Below the pieces are notes generated by a model that was not told the origin of the DNA, did no database searches, and saw only the letters and a program-made list of their open reading frames with translations. DNA of 64,000 bases from CAYLJJ01 sp964384025 (GTDB lineage: Bacteria > Myxococcota_A > Bradymonadia > UBA7976 > UBA1532). Made by a program: the position numbers and the translations under genes. Shown here piece after piece: positions 35,484 through 43,835 of the stretch (position 1 is the first letter of the stretch; every line of letters starts with the position of its first letter). The DNA lies in contig CAYLJJ010000001.1 of assembly GCA_964384025.1 (NCBI GenBank), positions 124,001 through 188,000 on the forward strand. Reading direction: 5' to 3'.

Positions 35484-36574
35484 CAGATCACCTCAATGGT
35501 GGCTCGCAAGGCCCCCGAGACACGAAGGGCTTCCAAAATGGAGATAAGATCCCGAACTGAAGCGCCCAGATCATTGAGCCCTCGCACCACATCGCTTAGG
35601 CGGGGGGCACCACGAAGCAACAGAACCTGATTTTCCTCCTCCTCATCGACGCTGATCTCCTCATTCTTCTCCAGGGCGGTATCTCCTGGAGTGAGGGGTG
35701 CGGCGGGGACCGCCTTCTCAACCGCTGAGATCTTCACCGTGAGGTTTCCATGCGCCACCGCCGCAGGGCTGAGTTGGACATCTTGCCCCAGGATCAGGGT
35801 CCCGGTGCGCTCGCTGATCACAACCTTAGCGCGTAGATCGGGGGTGATCTCCAGACGCTCGATGAGAGCCAGAAACTCCAGCGAACGCCCTCGATGACTC
35901 TCGGGGAGCTGAACCTCTACGCTCCCTGGATCTATCGCTTTAGCCTGAGGGCGACCCAGGTTCATATTGATCACCTCAGCCATACGCACCGCTGTGGTGA
36001 TATCTGCGTCATGAAGCAGGAAGCGAAAACGCCCATCTCTGAGGAGCTGACGGCTGCGGCCTTGTACCACCTGCCCTCCATCGGGGATCTGTCCTACGGT
36101 GGGGTGGTTCTTGATCTTGCCGCCCCCTCCGCGACCTTGCAGCGCATAGCCTCCCACCAAGACAGCACCCTGAACATGGGCTCGTGTGCGCCCTTGAGCG
36201 TCCAACAGGGTGGTCATCAGCAGCTCTCCTCCTGAGAGGCTCTTGGAATCTCCCATGCTGCTGACTGTGACCATAAAGCGGTGTCCTTTGCGACTGAAGG
36301 GGGGTAAAGAAGCAGTGAGCATCACCCCCGCGATATTCTTAAGCTTTACCTGCTGGTTGCCTGAAGAGAGCTGGAACTTGTTCATCGCAGCTCTCATCGC
36401 CTTGTGATGATAGACAACCTTATCTGAGTCCCCTGTCCCTGCCAGACCAACGACGACGCCGTAGCCGACGAGGCGCTCAACCTCGCTGCCCTCCAGAGCG
36501 CTGAGATCTTTGATGCGCTCTGCCTGAAGCGTTGAGGGGAGGCTGAGGAGCAAACTAAGAGTGAACAGGCGCAT
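35483..36574 (-). CDS. flgI: flagellar P-ring protein FlgI
   Basis: About 363 residues after choosing the ATG at 36574, which has AGGGAGG upstream and gives a signal peptide (MRLFTLSLLLSLPSTLQA). The frame opens further upstream at 36727, inside flgH, without such support. Conserved FlgI segments: ERIKDLSALEG, LVGYGVVVGLAGTGD, NIAGVMLTASLPPF, VSSMGDSKSLSGG, GGYALQG and LNDLGASVRDLISILEALR near the end. It forms the periplasmic P ring around the rod. It is 13 bases downstream of flgH. Confidence 0.97.
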   Translation of the reverse strand: MRLFTLSLLLSLPSTLQAERIKDLSALEGSEVERLVGYGVVVGLAGTGDSDKVVYHHKAMRAAMNKFQLSSGNQQVKLKNIAGVMLTASLPPFSRKGHRFMVTVSSMGDSKSLSGGELLMTTLLDAQGRTRAHVQGAVLVGGYALQGRGGGGKIKNHPTVGQIPDGGQVVQGRSRQLLRDGRFRFLLHDADITTAVRMAEVINMNLGRPQAKAIDPGSVEVQLPESHRGRSLEFLALIERLEITPDLRAKVVISERTGTLILGQDVQLSPAAVAHGNLTVKISAVEKAVPAAPLTPGDTALEKNEEISVDEEEENQVLLLRGAPRLSDVVRGLNDLGASVRDLISILEALRVSGALRATIEVI

Positions 36575-36587
36575 GAGTTGCCTCCCT

Positions 36588-37199
36588 TTAGAAGGGCCAG
36601 AAGAGGTCAAAGAGCTGAGCGAACCAGCCCCGGCGCACAGAGTCTCCCGTGATGGTGATGCGGGCATAAGCGAGGCGATCAGAGCGAAGGCTGTTATCCT
36701 CATCGATATCTCGGGGGTTAACCACACCGCTGACAGCTACATAGCTGAGCTGCTCATTGAGCTTGATCTCTTTATCTCCAGCCACAAAGAGCAAGCCGTT
36801 GGGATAGATCTGGTGCACCATACAGGAGATTTCGGTTTGGAGGCTCTCCTCTCGCTGAGTCCCTCCCTTTCCTGCGAAGGCGCTCTTTGAGCCCATACCC
36901 GCTTGCCTCGCTTTGAGATCGAGGATCGCTGCCTGAGCAGAGATCTCCTCGCTGCGTTGAGCATCTGTGCTGTTTTTGCTCTGAGCGGTGGACTTTTCAG
37001 CCACCAAAATCTTAAGGCTGTCTCCCACCCGGTAGCTCTTACGCGAGTTAAAGAGGGTCTCGGCTAGACTCAGGGGCTTAGCCGCGCTGGGGCCGCTGGG
37101 GAGCTGTGGGGCGTTGAGGCTCAGTTGGTTATGATTTTGACGTACACAGCCAAACTGAACCAACAATAGCCAAAGCAGAGTTAAGGCAAAACGCTTCAT
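36588..37199 (-). CDS. flgH: flagellar L-ring lipoprotein FlgH
   Basis: About 203 residues with a lipoprotein signal (LLWLLLVQFGC). FlgH builds the outer-membrane L ring, so its presence shows a Gram-negative envelope. Conserved elements: SYRVGDSLKILVAEKSTAQ, the GKGGTQREESLQTEISCMV region, YPNGLLFVAGDKEIKLNEQ and YVAVSGVVNPRDID ending with YARITITGD. The start at 37199 is preceded by a G-rich ribosome site lying in the end of flgA; the frame's earlier start at 37220 lacks this. Confidence 0.96.
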   Translation of the reverse strand: MKRFALTLLWLLLVQFGCVRQNHNQLSLNAPQLPSGPSAAKPLSLAETLFNSRKSYRVGDSLKILVAEKSTAQSKNSTDAQRSEEISAQAAILDLKARQAGMGSKSAFAGKGGTQREESLQTEISCMVHQIYPNGLLFVAGDKEIKLNEQLSYVAVSGVVNPRDIDEDNSLRSDRLAYARITITGDSVRRGWFAQLFDLFWPF

Positions 37200-37200
37200 C

Positions 37201-38130
37201 TCACCCCCCCACCCGTACATGCCCAGGCCGAGTTACCCGCCCCATGATCATCTTGCCGCTCTTGAGATTGCGTAGGCGAATACGTTGACCCCGTCGCCCA
37301 TCCTCTTGAGCGATGCCCAGGGCGCTCAGCTCCAAACCCGCTTGACGAAAAAACATCCGTACTCGCTCTTTGCGACGGATCATCAAAGGGGGCCTGATCA
37401 TCTGCTGGGTCAAGGGTTGACCACGACGCAAGCTCCGCGTCGCCTCTCCCCGTTCAAAGGCGACCCCAGCGAGGATCGCGCCTCGGGGGAGGCGGCGGCT
37501 GCGCTGCCGTTTGATCTGAAGGTCGGCCCTTTGAACCGGCTCACCTCGTCGAATATGACGCGCAGGCACCAACAGCTCCACCCAAAGATCTGCGCGTACC
37601 CAGAGACGTCTACTCAGGCTGCGAGCCTCCCCCTCCACCGCCCAAAGCTGCACTGGAAAGACCCCAGGCTCTCCTTCAGCGAGGATCAGCTCCAGCTCTG
37701 CTCCCTCGGGGAGGAGCAGAGGAGAGAGCTGGGGTATCTGTAGCTCAGCCAGCTCCTCTGGGTTGGGCAAGCTGGCCTCGATATGCTCCTGGATCAACGC
37801 TTTAAGCTTTTTGCTGGAGATCTTCTGCCCTGGGCGCAGGAATGTGACCCGCCGAGGCGCCCTGAGTTGTACTCCAGGCAGCGCTCTACGGAGTCGATCC
37901 CTGAGATCTTTACGGCGGATGATCCGACGACCACCTAGGCGAGGCGCGGCTCCCAGATCAACGCGCTCCAAGGCAGCGCGTTGCTTGGGGCTCAGCCCTC
38001 GCGCGCGAGCGACCTCCGCCAGACGAATACGAGCGCCGCCCACCTTGATCTCTTTGGAGAAGCTGAGGCGGGGGCGAGCCTGGAGAGAGGCCAGAGGGAG
38101 GAGTGAAAGGAGAAGGATCAGGCGGCTCAT
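37201..38130 (-). CDS. flgA: P-ring assembly chaperone FlgA
   Basis: 309 residues with a signal peptide (LILLLSLLPLASLQA). The C-terminal SAF domain typical of FlgA is present: VPARHIRRGEPVQRADLQ, RSLRRGQPLTQQMI, then V-R-M-F-F-R-Q-A-G-L, GRRGQRIRLRNLKSGKMIMG. FlgA helps FlgI polymerise in the periplasm. The N-terminal region is longer and more Arg/Leu-rich than in enterobacteria. The start overlaps the flgG stop by four bases. Confidence 0.93.
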   Translation of the reverse strand: MSRLILLLSLLPLASLQARPRLSFSKEIKVGGARIRLAEVARARGLSPKQRAALERVDLGAAPRLGGRRIIRRKDLRDRLRRALPGVQLRAPRRVTFLRPGQKISSKKLKALIQEHIEASLPNPEELAELQIPQLSPLLLPEGAELELILAEGEPGVFPVQLWAVEGEARSLSRRLWVRADLWVELLVPARHIRRGEPVQRADLQIKRQRSRRLPRGAILAGVAFERGEATRSLRRGQPLTQQMIRPPLMIRRKERVRMFFRQAGLELSALGIAQEDGRRGQRIRLRNLKSGKMIMGRVTRPGHVRVGG

Positions 38131-38915
38131 CTCAGCCTCCCGATCTCACGCAGCATCTGATCTGAGGCTTGCACTGCCTTGCTGTTGAACTCAAAGGCGC
38201 GTTGAGCGCTGATGAGGTGGATCATCTCTTCTACTACAGTGACATTGGCTCCCTCTAGGAAACCTCCGCTGAGCTTGCCAAAGCCCTCTTCTCCAGGATT
38301 CCCCACTTGTGGGGCTCCGCTGGAGCCGCTCTCTCGGTAGAGGTTGCCTCCCATCGCCACCAGACCGCTGGGGTTGACGAAAGTGGCCAGCTGGAGCTGT
38401 CCCAGCTCAACAGGCTCTGCGTCAGCTCCCCCGACATAGCCCGTCACCGTGCCATCTTCACCAAACTCCAGACGTGACACCTCGGCGGGGATCTGGATAT
38501 TGGGATCGACGGGGTGCCCCTCGGCGTTGACCAGCTGGCCATTCTCATCGCGATCAAAAGCCCCATCGCGGGTGTAGGCCACGGTCCCATCAGGTTGGCG
38601 GATCTGGAAAAAACCCGTGCCCTCAATGGCCACATGTAGGCTGTTACCTGTGGGTTGCAGGCTGCCCTGAGTATACTCTCGTTGTGTCCCAGCCACGCGT
38701 ACACCCAGGCCCACTTGCACTCCAGAGGGAGAATCCACTCCCTCAGCGGTGGCTTGACCTGGAGCCTTCTGAATCTGATACATCAGATCTTGGAACTGAA
38801 CACGGGACTTCTTAAAACCGGTAGTGTTGACGTTGGCTAAGTTGTTAGCAGTTACATCGATATAGGTTTGCTGTCCAACCATCCCTGTCGCGGCTGAGTG
38901 TAGACCTTTTAACAT
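38127..38915 (-). CDS. flgG: distal rod protein FlgG
   Basis: 262 residues, the standard FlgG length. N-terminal LKGLHSAATGMVGQQTYIDV and NNLANVNTTGFKKSRVQF, the QPTGNSLHVAIEGTGFFQI segment, and the C-terminal LEGANVTVVEEMIHLISAQRAFE, all given only in part. It forms the distal rod through the P and L rings. AAAGGAG is well placed before the ATG. It follows flgF after 13 bases. Confidence 0.97.
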   Translation of the reverse strand: MLKGLHSAATGMVGQQTYIDVTANNLANVNTTGFKKSRVQFQDLMYQIQKAPGQATAEGVDSPSGVQVGLGVRVAGTQREYTQGSLQPTGNSLHVAIEGTGFFQIRQPDGTVAYTRDGAFDRDENGQLVNAEGHPVDPNIQIPAEVSRLEFGEDGTVTGYVGGADAEPVELGQLQLATFVNPSGLVAMGGNLYRESGSSGAPQVGNPGEEGFGKLSGGFLEGANVTVVEEMIHLISAQRAFEFNSKAVQASDQMLREIGRLR

Positions 38916-38928
38916 AGCTGAAGCTCCT

Positions 38929-39696
38929 TTAACTCAGCCGCCCCACATCTCGAGCTGCCTGCTGGTCAAGCTCATTGTGGGTCTGTATTGCGCGGATGTT
39001 GTATTCAAATGTGCGGTTGGCCTTGATCAGATCAACCATCTGAGCCACCAAATTGAGATTGGGGCTCTCCACCATCCCTTGCTGTATGGAGGCAGAGCTC
39101 TCCTGTGGTTCAAGGCCCTCAGGGGCTCGCCAGAGGTTCCCACCCACGCGGATCAGCTTATCGGGATCCTCAAATCGCTTAACCCCGATCTGGCCCAAGA
39201 GAGTATCCTCATCTTCGATAGAGCCGTCGGGGGCGATAAAGAGATCACTGCCCTCACCCAGAGAGACAGGGCGTCCTGAGGTGTCTAAAACCGCCTGGCC
39301 GGAAGCGTTGATCAGGGTCCCTTCGTTGGATCGGCTGAAGCGCCCATCTCGGGTATAGAGCGGACCATCAGGGCCCTGGATGAGGAAGAAGCCCTCCCCC
39401 TCTAGAGCCAGATCGAGGTTGTTATCAGTTTTATGTAGGGGTCCCTGGTTCCAATCTGTGAATTGAGCGTGGACTTGAGCGGGGGTTCGATCGACAGGGA
39501 GGGTACGGGCAGGGTGATGGATCCCCATCGCCTGCCTGGGATCCCCGCGTGTGCTTTGATGGAAGATCTGCCGCCAGCGATTGTGCTGAGCTTTAAAGCC
39601 TGCGGTTTGAGCGTTGGCCATGCTGTTGGAGAGCGTATCGATGCGTTGATCCTGGACACGCGCGCCGCTCAGAGCTGTGTAAATCCCGCTGGCCAT
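38929..39696 (-). CDS. flgF: proximal rod protein FlgF
   Basis: 255 residues of the rod/hook family: GIYTALSGARVQDQRID, NSMANAQTAGFKAQHNR, a DLALEGEGFFLIQGPDG segment and the C-terminal NLNLVAQMVDLIKANRTFE. It is shorter than and different from the following FlgG and precedes it, so FlgF is the best call. AGAGGAGG precedes the ATG, and a sigma-54-like site lies 25 bases upstream. It is the first gene of the flgF-flgG-flgA-flgH-flgI-flgJ transcript. Confidence 0.93.
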   Translation of the reverse strand: MASGIYTALSGARVQDQRIDTLSNSMANAQTAGFKAQHNRWRQIFHQSTRGDPRQAMGIHHPARTLPVDRTPAQVHAQFTDWNQGPLHKTDNNLDLALEGEGFFLIQGPDGPLYTRDGRFSRSNEGTLINASGQAVLDTSGRPVSLGEGSDLFIAPDGSIEDEDTLLGQIGVKRFEDPDKLIRVGGNLWRAPEGLEPQESSASIQQGMVESPNLNLVAQMVDLIKANRTFEYNIRAIQTHNELDQQAARDVGRLS

Positions 39697-39720
39697 GAGA
39701 CCTCCTCTGGGGAGGCTTTA

Positions 39721-39736
39721 CGCAAGGGCTACGCCA
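39721..39736 (-). promoter_or_regulatory. candidate sigma-54 promoter of the flgF-flgJ operon
   Basis: On the minus strand TGGCGTAGCCCTTGCG: the GG (-24) and GC (-12) elements have the obligatory spacing of the TGGCAC-N5-TTGC consensus, and TTGC is exact. It lies 25 bases before the flgF start with the ribosome site in between. Middle flagellar genes are often sigma-54 dependent in Proteobacteria and relatives. Confidence 0.65.
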
Positions 39737-39803
39737 GCACGGGAGGTTGAAGGATTTGGAATGAAGCGTCAGGAGGGTGACGGCGTTGACAGGAACCAAG
39801 CAG

Positions 39804-40796
39804 CTAAGAGCGCCTTCTCCGCAACCTGGGTACCTTAGCTTGGACCCGCCACCTCCCCCCTGTCGCCTCGTAGAAATTGAGCCGGAAAGGATCTGCATCT
39901 GCGCTGTGGCGAACCCACTCGGCGAGGCTGCGTCGCTGAGCGTCGATCTCCTCTTTAGAAGCAGGCGTGCTGCGTAGCCACACAAGCCCCAGAGTCCAGG
40001 AATCGGGAGCGGTCGAACCCAAGCTTTGGAGGCTTCGCCTTATGTGATGGAGGAGAGGGCTTTGACGAAGCTCCTGCTCCTCGTTGATCAGGATCGCTGC
40101 TCTGAGCCGCCGCCAGCGGGGTAGATGCTCTGCTCGATAGGGGGCTCTTGAGCCGGACTCGCGAGCGAAGAGACAGCTGCCCTCATAGGAGCGACTGGGG
40201 CTGAGCGCGCTGAGGAGGATCAGGAAATCCAGATCATCTTCTAAGAGTCTAGAGAGCCTCCGTGCCACCATCAGCCCTCCATGCGGTCCCTTGACAGGGG
40301 GTGCTCTCCAGAGCAGCAGATCGCCATGTTGGCTGAGGGTCTCATTGAGACGCCGGGGCTGCACAGGCCAGAGCGCCTCTGCGGCGCGAGTTTCAGGGAG
40401 GGCGGCGCACCAAGAGCGCCAAAGGCCATAGCTCTCCCTGCTCCTCTGTCGCTCCTCTTGGGCTAGGCTGATGCCAAAGCGGGCCTGAGCCAGAGGTTGA
40501 GCCCAGGGCTGCGCGCGCAGCGCCAGCAGTTCATGCGCTTCTCGCAGCTCAGCCCAGGCTCGATCAAGGCGAACAGCAGGTTCAGAGAGGCCACCACAGC
40601 TCAAGCTTCCTGGACGAAGACGTACCGCCTCTACGCTCTCCTCCCAACCTCGCCAAGCGGCTCGAAGCTGCCCCGTTTGAGCCAGCACTCTCTGGCGAGC
40701 CTGCTCAAAGAGTTTAGGAGCGAGATCTTGAGAGTTGGGTGGGGATGGTTGAGGAGTACCACAGCTGAGAAATAAGAGGAGAAGCGAGGCTCTCAT
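39804..40796 (-). CDS. lipoprotein of unknown function
   Basis: About 330 residues with a lipoprotein signal (MRASLLLLFLSCG). The rest is Arg/Leu-rich, helical, with Trp and paired Cys (LSCGGLSEP, CLFARE) but no domain that I recognise. The frame opens at 40883, but ATG 40796 overlaps the stop of the preceding gene (TGATG) and starts the signal peptide. It is the last gene of a three-gene unit of exported proteins and lies upstream of, in the same direction as, the flagellar block. Confidence 0.7.
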   Translation of the reverse strand: MRASLLLLFLSCGTPQPSPPNSQDLAPKLFEQARQRVLAQTGQLRAAWRGWEESVEAVRLRPGSLSCGGLSEPAVRLDRAWAELREAHELLALRAQPWAQPLAQARFGISLAQEERQRSRESYGLWRSWCAALPETRAAEALWPVQPRRLNETLSQHGDLLLWRAPPVKGPHGGLMVARRLSRLLEDDLDFLILLSALSPSRSYEGSCLFARESGSRAPYRAEHLPRWRRLRAAILINEEQELRQSPLLHHIRRSLQSLGSTAPDSWTLGLVWLRSTPASKEEIDAQRRSLAEWVRHSADADPFRLNFYEATGGRWRVQAKVPRLRRRRS

Positions 40797-41773
40797 GAGG
40801 AGGAGCGAGGAGGTTGCAGTAGGAGGGGCAGGAAAAGCAGTAAGAGCAACCAGGGGGCGGTGGAGCCCCGCCCCAGTGAACAAAACGCGGCCTCTTGCTC
40901 GCCGCTCGCTGAGAGATCCTCCACTTCAAAAGCAGCAGGCAGGCTCTGCTCGCTGCCGTTGGGGTTGCTCACTGTCAGGCTGCGAAATCCTGGTTGAGCT
41001 CCCTCCTCAACCTCTAAACTCCAACTGAGAATCACTACACCTGCGTCAGAGTCTCCAGGGATGAGCTTGGGTTCATCCAGGGCCAAGATCCCTCCGCCAG
41101 AGATACGTACCGCAGCACCACAGGCGAAGCCCCGACCCAAAATCTCCAGGCGCTGACGCTCTCCGGGCCTGAGCAGAGCTGGTCGCACCTCGCTCAGCTC
41201 AATCAGAGAGGTCTCTAGATCGGGACAGGGGCTCAGAGAAGGGAGGATAAGATCCCCTTCAGGTATCGAGGGTTGATCTTCTGGAATAAAGAGCTCCTCG
41301 ATCTGGAGATCCTGACTGAGGGTGCTATCGGAAGCACCAGCGTCCAGAGAGAGATCGAGAAGAGGACTCAGATCTTGAAGGGGGGCCATGGCGGGGGGCG
41401 CCAACACCTCCTCGACGATCTCCAACTTATTTAAACTGACAAAAGGCTGCTCATCGCTGGGGTTCCTAAGGCTCAGATCACGCGGTCCCAAAGGAGCATC
41501 TATAGCGATGTGAAGATGCACCTCCAAACCATCACCCATACGCTGCCCCTCATCACGATCAGCTTGAAGAACCACTCGGGGGGTTCCGATCACCTCGACT
41601 CCCTCTCCAGAGACCTCGACGCTGATCCCCTCCTGGAAGCCTCGACCCACGATCCAGACAGGGGCATCAGGGACCCCCCTGGGCTGAAGCCGCTCAGAGG
41701 CGCTGGTGACTCCATCTACTGCGGCTGCGGATAGGGGGAGGAGAGCGAGGAGGGAGACGATGAAACGCTGCAT
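40793..41773 (-). CDS. exported protein with two IPT-like domains and C-terminal anchor
   Basis: 326 residues. Signal peptide (FIVSLLALLPLSAAA). Two immunoglobulin-like units of the IPT/TIG style: V-x-I-V-G-R-G-F ... SVEVSGEGVEV ... LSLRNPSDE, and LEILGRGFACGAAVRISGGG ... LTVSNPNGSEQ. Between them lies an Asp/Pro/Leu-rich linker. The C-terminus is a Cys, a short Gly/Arg segment, a hydrophobic helix (PWLLLLLFLPLLLQ) and a basic end, similar to the MYXO-CTERM class of sorting signals, though the match is loose. The paired domains suggest a surface-displayed binding protein. It overlaps the next gene. Confidence 0.7.
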   Translation of the reverse strand: MQRFIVSLLALLPLSAAAVDGVTSASERLQPRGVPDAPVWIVGRGFQEGISVEVSGEGVEVIGTPRVVLQADRDEGQRMGDGLEVHLHIAIDAPLGPRDLSLRNPSDEQPFVSLNKLEIVEEVLAPPAMAPLQDLSPLLDLSLDAGASDSTLSQDLQIEELFIPEDQPSIPEGDLILPSLSPCPDLETSLIELSEVRPALLRPGERQRLEILGRGFACGAAVRISGGGILALDEPKLIPGDSDAGVVILSWSLEVEEGAQPGFRSLTVSNPNGSEQSLPAAFEVEDLSASGEQEAAFCSLGRGSTAPWLLLLLFLPLLLQPPRSSS

Positions 41774-41788
41774 ATTTGAGTTTAGTGT

Positions 41789-42025
41789 TCAGAAGGCCTG
41801 CCCCTCAACGCTCTTAAGGATTCGGGGAAGGAAGCTCTTTTTGAGGCTGATCCGATCAAAGCCCAACTCGGTTCGCTGGAGGATATAGAAAGCTTCAGGG
41901 ACTTGAGGCTTCGCAAAGACTCGCAGCTCCTTGAACTGAACCACGCGATCTTTGGGGTTGGGCTTCTGAGCTTGGGTGATGGCAGGAAGAAGCAGGAGTG
42001 AGATGATCAGTAGGGCGCGCATCAT
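41789..42025 (-). CDS. small exported protein of unknown function
   Basis: About 78 residues. A clear signal peptide (LLIISLLLLPAITQAQ) precedes a 58-residue mature part containing VQFKELRVFAKPQVPEAFYI and LKKSFLPRILKSV. I do not know the family, but the tight composition and the signal peptide suggest a real gene. Two ATGs (42025, 42022) follow GGAG; the frame itself opens at a TTG at 42034. It lies 15 bases upstream of the IPT-like gene. Confidence 0.65.
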   Translation of the reverse strand: MMRALLIISLLLLPAITQAQKPNPKDRVVQFKELRVFAKPQVPEAFYILQRTELGFDRISLKKSFLPRILKSVEGQAF

Positions 42026-42129
42026 GATCTCCAATCGTGTGAGCCTAAGACTACCTCCTCTTCGACCCGTTCCTCGCGCTCTTTAAATGAGGGGTCTTCT
42101 TTTCTTTGAGCCTCTGTTACAAAGAAAAA

Positions 42130-43803
42130 ATGAGTGCCTGGACCCTTGATCTTGGAACCACCCACAGCGCCATCGCTTGTTGGGACGAAGATGCAGAGCG
42201 CCCACATCTATTAGAGCTGCCCGAGATCTGTCGCCACCCAGGGCAGAATGATCCCCTCAAGGCCCCTCGAATGATCCCCTCAGCGGTGCAGGTTCGCGTT
42301 TTGCGAGGATTTTGGGATCGTCTGGGGGCCAACCGACTCTTTCAGCGTTATTTTTTCTGGGGCTGTCAGGGTCTGATCGGTCGTGCAGCCTTAGCGCAGA
42401 ATGAAGGCTGGACTCAACCCAGCTTTGCTCCCGGCTTTAAATCTGCGCTCTCTACCGATCCTCACCGCGTCCTCGCGCGCACACGAGGTAAGAGCTTTAT
42501 CGCTCGGGACATCGCCCGCATCTTTATGAGGGAGCTGCTTGTCCAGGTTCAGAGAAAGCGTGGAGAGCGTATCCGAGAGCTGGTGATCACCACCCCTGTT
42601 GAGTCCTACGACAGCTATCGAGCGGAGTTGATGCGGATCGCCCGGCTCCTGGGTATTCAGAAGCTGCGCTTCATCGATGAGCCGGTCGCCGCAGCCCTGG
42701 GTTATGGCCTGAGCCTCCGCGAAGATCGTCGTGTCTTGGTGGTGGACTTTGGGGGAGGCACCCTGGATCTCGCGGTGGTCTCCCTCTCTGCGCGAGAGAT
42801 GGAGGCGGGGCAAGCTCAGGTCCTGGCCAAGAGTGGACGGCCTCTGGGTGGGGACAGCGTGGATCAGTGGATCCTAGAGGAGATCAACGCTCGCTTAGAG
42901 CTGCCCAAGATGGAAGGAGCTAAGCGGGACCTAGAGCTCTGGCAGGGTTTGATGAAAGAAGAAGCGCGGCGAATTAAAGAGAGGCTACACTTCGAGCCCC
43001 AAGCCACCTTCTCCATCACCCCACCTGAGGAGTTTCGAGGCTTCCAAAACCAGATGGGAGCGCAGGCACGCTTCTTAGACTTTGAGCGTGAGGATCTGCT
43101 CGCTCTGCTCAAGCACCGAGGTCTCTACGATCTCTTGGAGGATTGCTGTCTGGAGATTGAGGGGCAGATAGATGAGAGCCTGGATGAGGTGCTCATGGTG
43201 GGAGGCTCCACCCTGCTGCCTCAAGTCTACAGCTTCTTTGAGAACCGCTATGGTCGCGATCGGGTGAGGGCTTGGCAGCCCTTTGAGGCGGTCACCTTTG
43301 GAGCCTGTGCTTTTGCAGCAGATCGCTTTGTTCAGTCCGATTTTGTGATCCATGACTACGCCATCCTCACCTTTGATCCCAAAAACCATGAGCGCATCTA
43401 CACTCCAGTGATCCGCAAAGGGACCCGTTTTCCAACTCCTATGGACTTTTGGAAGCGGCAGTTCGTCCCCACCTGCTCTTTGGGAGAACCAGAGCGCATC
43501 TTTAAGTTGATCATCTGTGAAATGGCTTCAGGAGCCCAGGAGGGCCTCTCCTTCGCCTGGGACGCCCAGGGTCAGCTCCATCGCTTAGAGGCTGGAGCCA
43601 ACGCGGCCCCGATCGTCGTCCCCCTCAACGAGTCCAACCCCGGCTTGGGGCACCTTCACCCCCCCCATCAGCCTGGAGATCACAGCCCTCGTTTGGAGAT
43701 CGGCTTTGGCATCGACAGCAACCGTTGGCTCTGCGCCACCGTGCTGGATCTCAAGACCCGCAAGAACTTGATGAAGGCGGAGCCGGTGGTACGGCTGCTC
43801 TAG
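42130..43803 (+). CDS. Hsp70-family ATPase, short form
   Basis: About 557 residues, shorter than DnaK (about 640). The actin-like ATPase is complete: phosphate-1 TLDLGTTHSAIA, RFIDEPVAAALGYGL, phosphate-2 VDFGGGTLDLAVV, VGGSTLLPQVYSF. The substrate-binding part (from about residue 400) is divergent: it has beta-like sequence but the usual long helical lid is missing. The early ATPase holds an insertion (FWDRLGANRLFQRYFFWG). It is likely a specialised chaperone-like ATPase rather than the housekeeping DnaK. The frame opens at TTG 42106, but ATG 42130 starts the conserved core. It is divergent from the three-gene exported-protein unit, with about 104 bases between. Confidence 0.87.
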   Translation: MSAWTLDLGTTHSAIACWDEDAERPHLLELPEICRHPGQNDPLKAPRMIPSAVQVRVLRGFWDRLGANRLFQRYFFWGCQGLIGRAALAQNEGWTQPSFAPGFKSALSTDPHRVLARTRGKSFIARDIARIFMRELLVQVQRKRGERIRELVITTPVESYDSYRAELMRIARLLGIQKLRFIDEPVAAALGYGLSLREDRRVLVVDFGGGTLDLAVVSLSAREMEAGQAQVLAKSGRPLGGDSVDQWILEEINARLELPKMEGAKRDLELWQGLMKEEARRIKERLHFEPQATFSITPPEEFRGFQNQMGAQARFLDFEREDLLALLKHRGLYDLLEDCCLEIEGQIDESLDEVLMVGGSTLLPQVYSFFENRYGRDRVRAWQPFEAVTFGACAFAADRFVQSDFVIHDYAILTFDPKNHERIYTPVIRKGTRFPTPMDFWKRQFVPTCSLGEPERIFKLIICEMASGAQEGLSFAWDAQGQLHRLEAGANAAPIVVPLNESNPGLGHLHPPHQPGDHSPRLEIGFGIDSNRWLCATVLDLKTRKNLMKAEPVVRLL

Positions 43804-43835
43804 ACATGAGCCGAAAATTTCGCATCGGTCACCTG

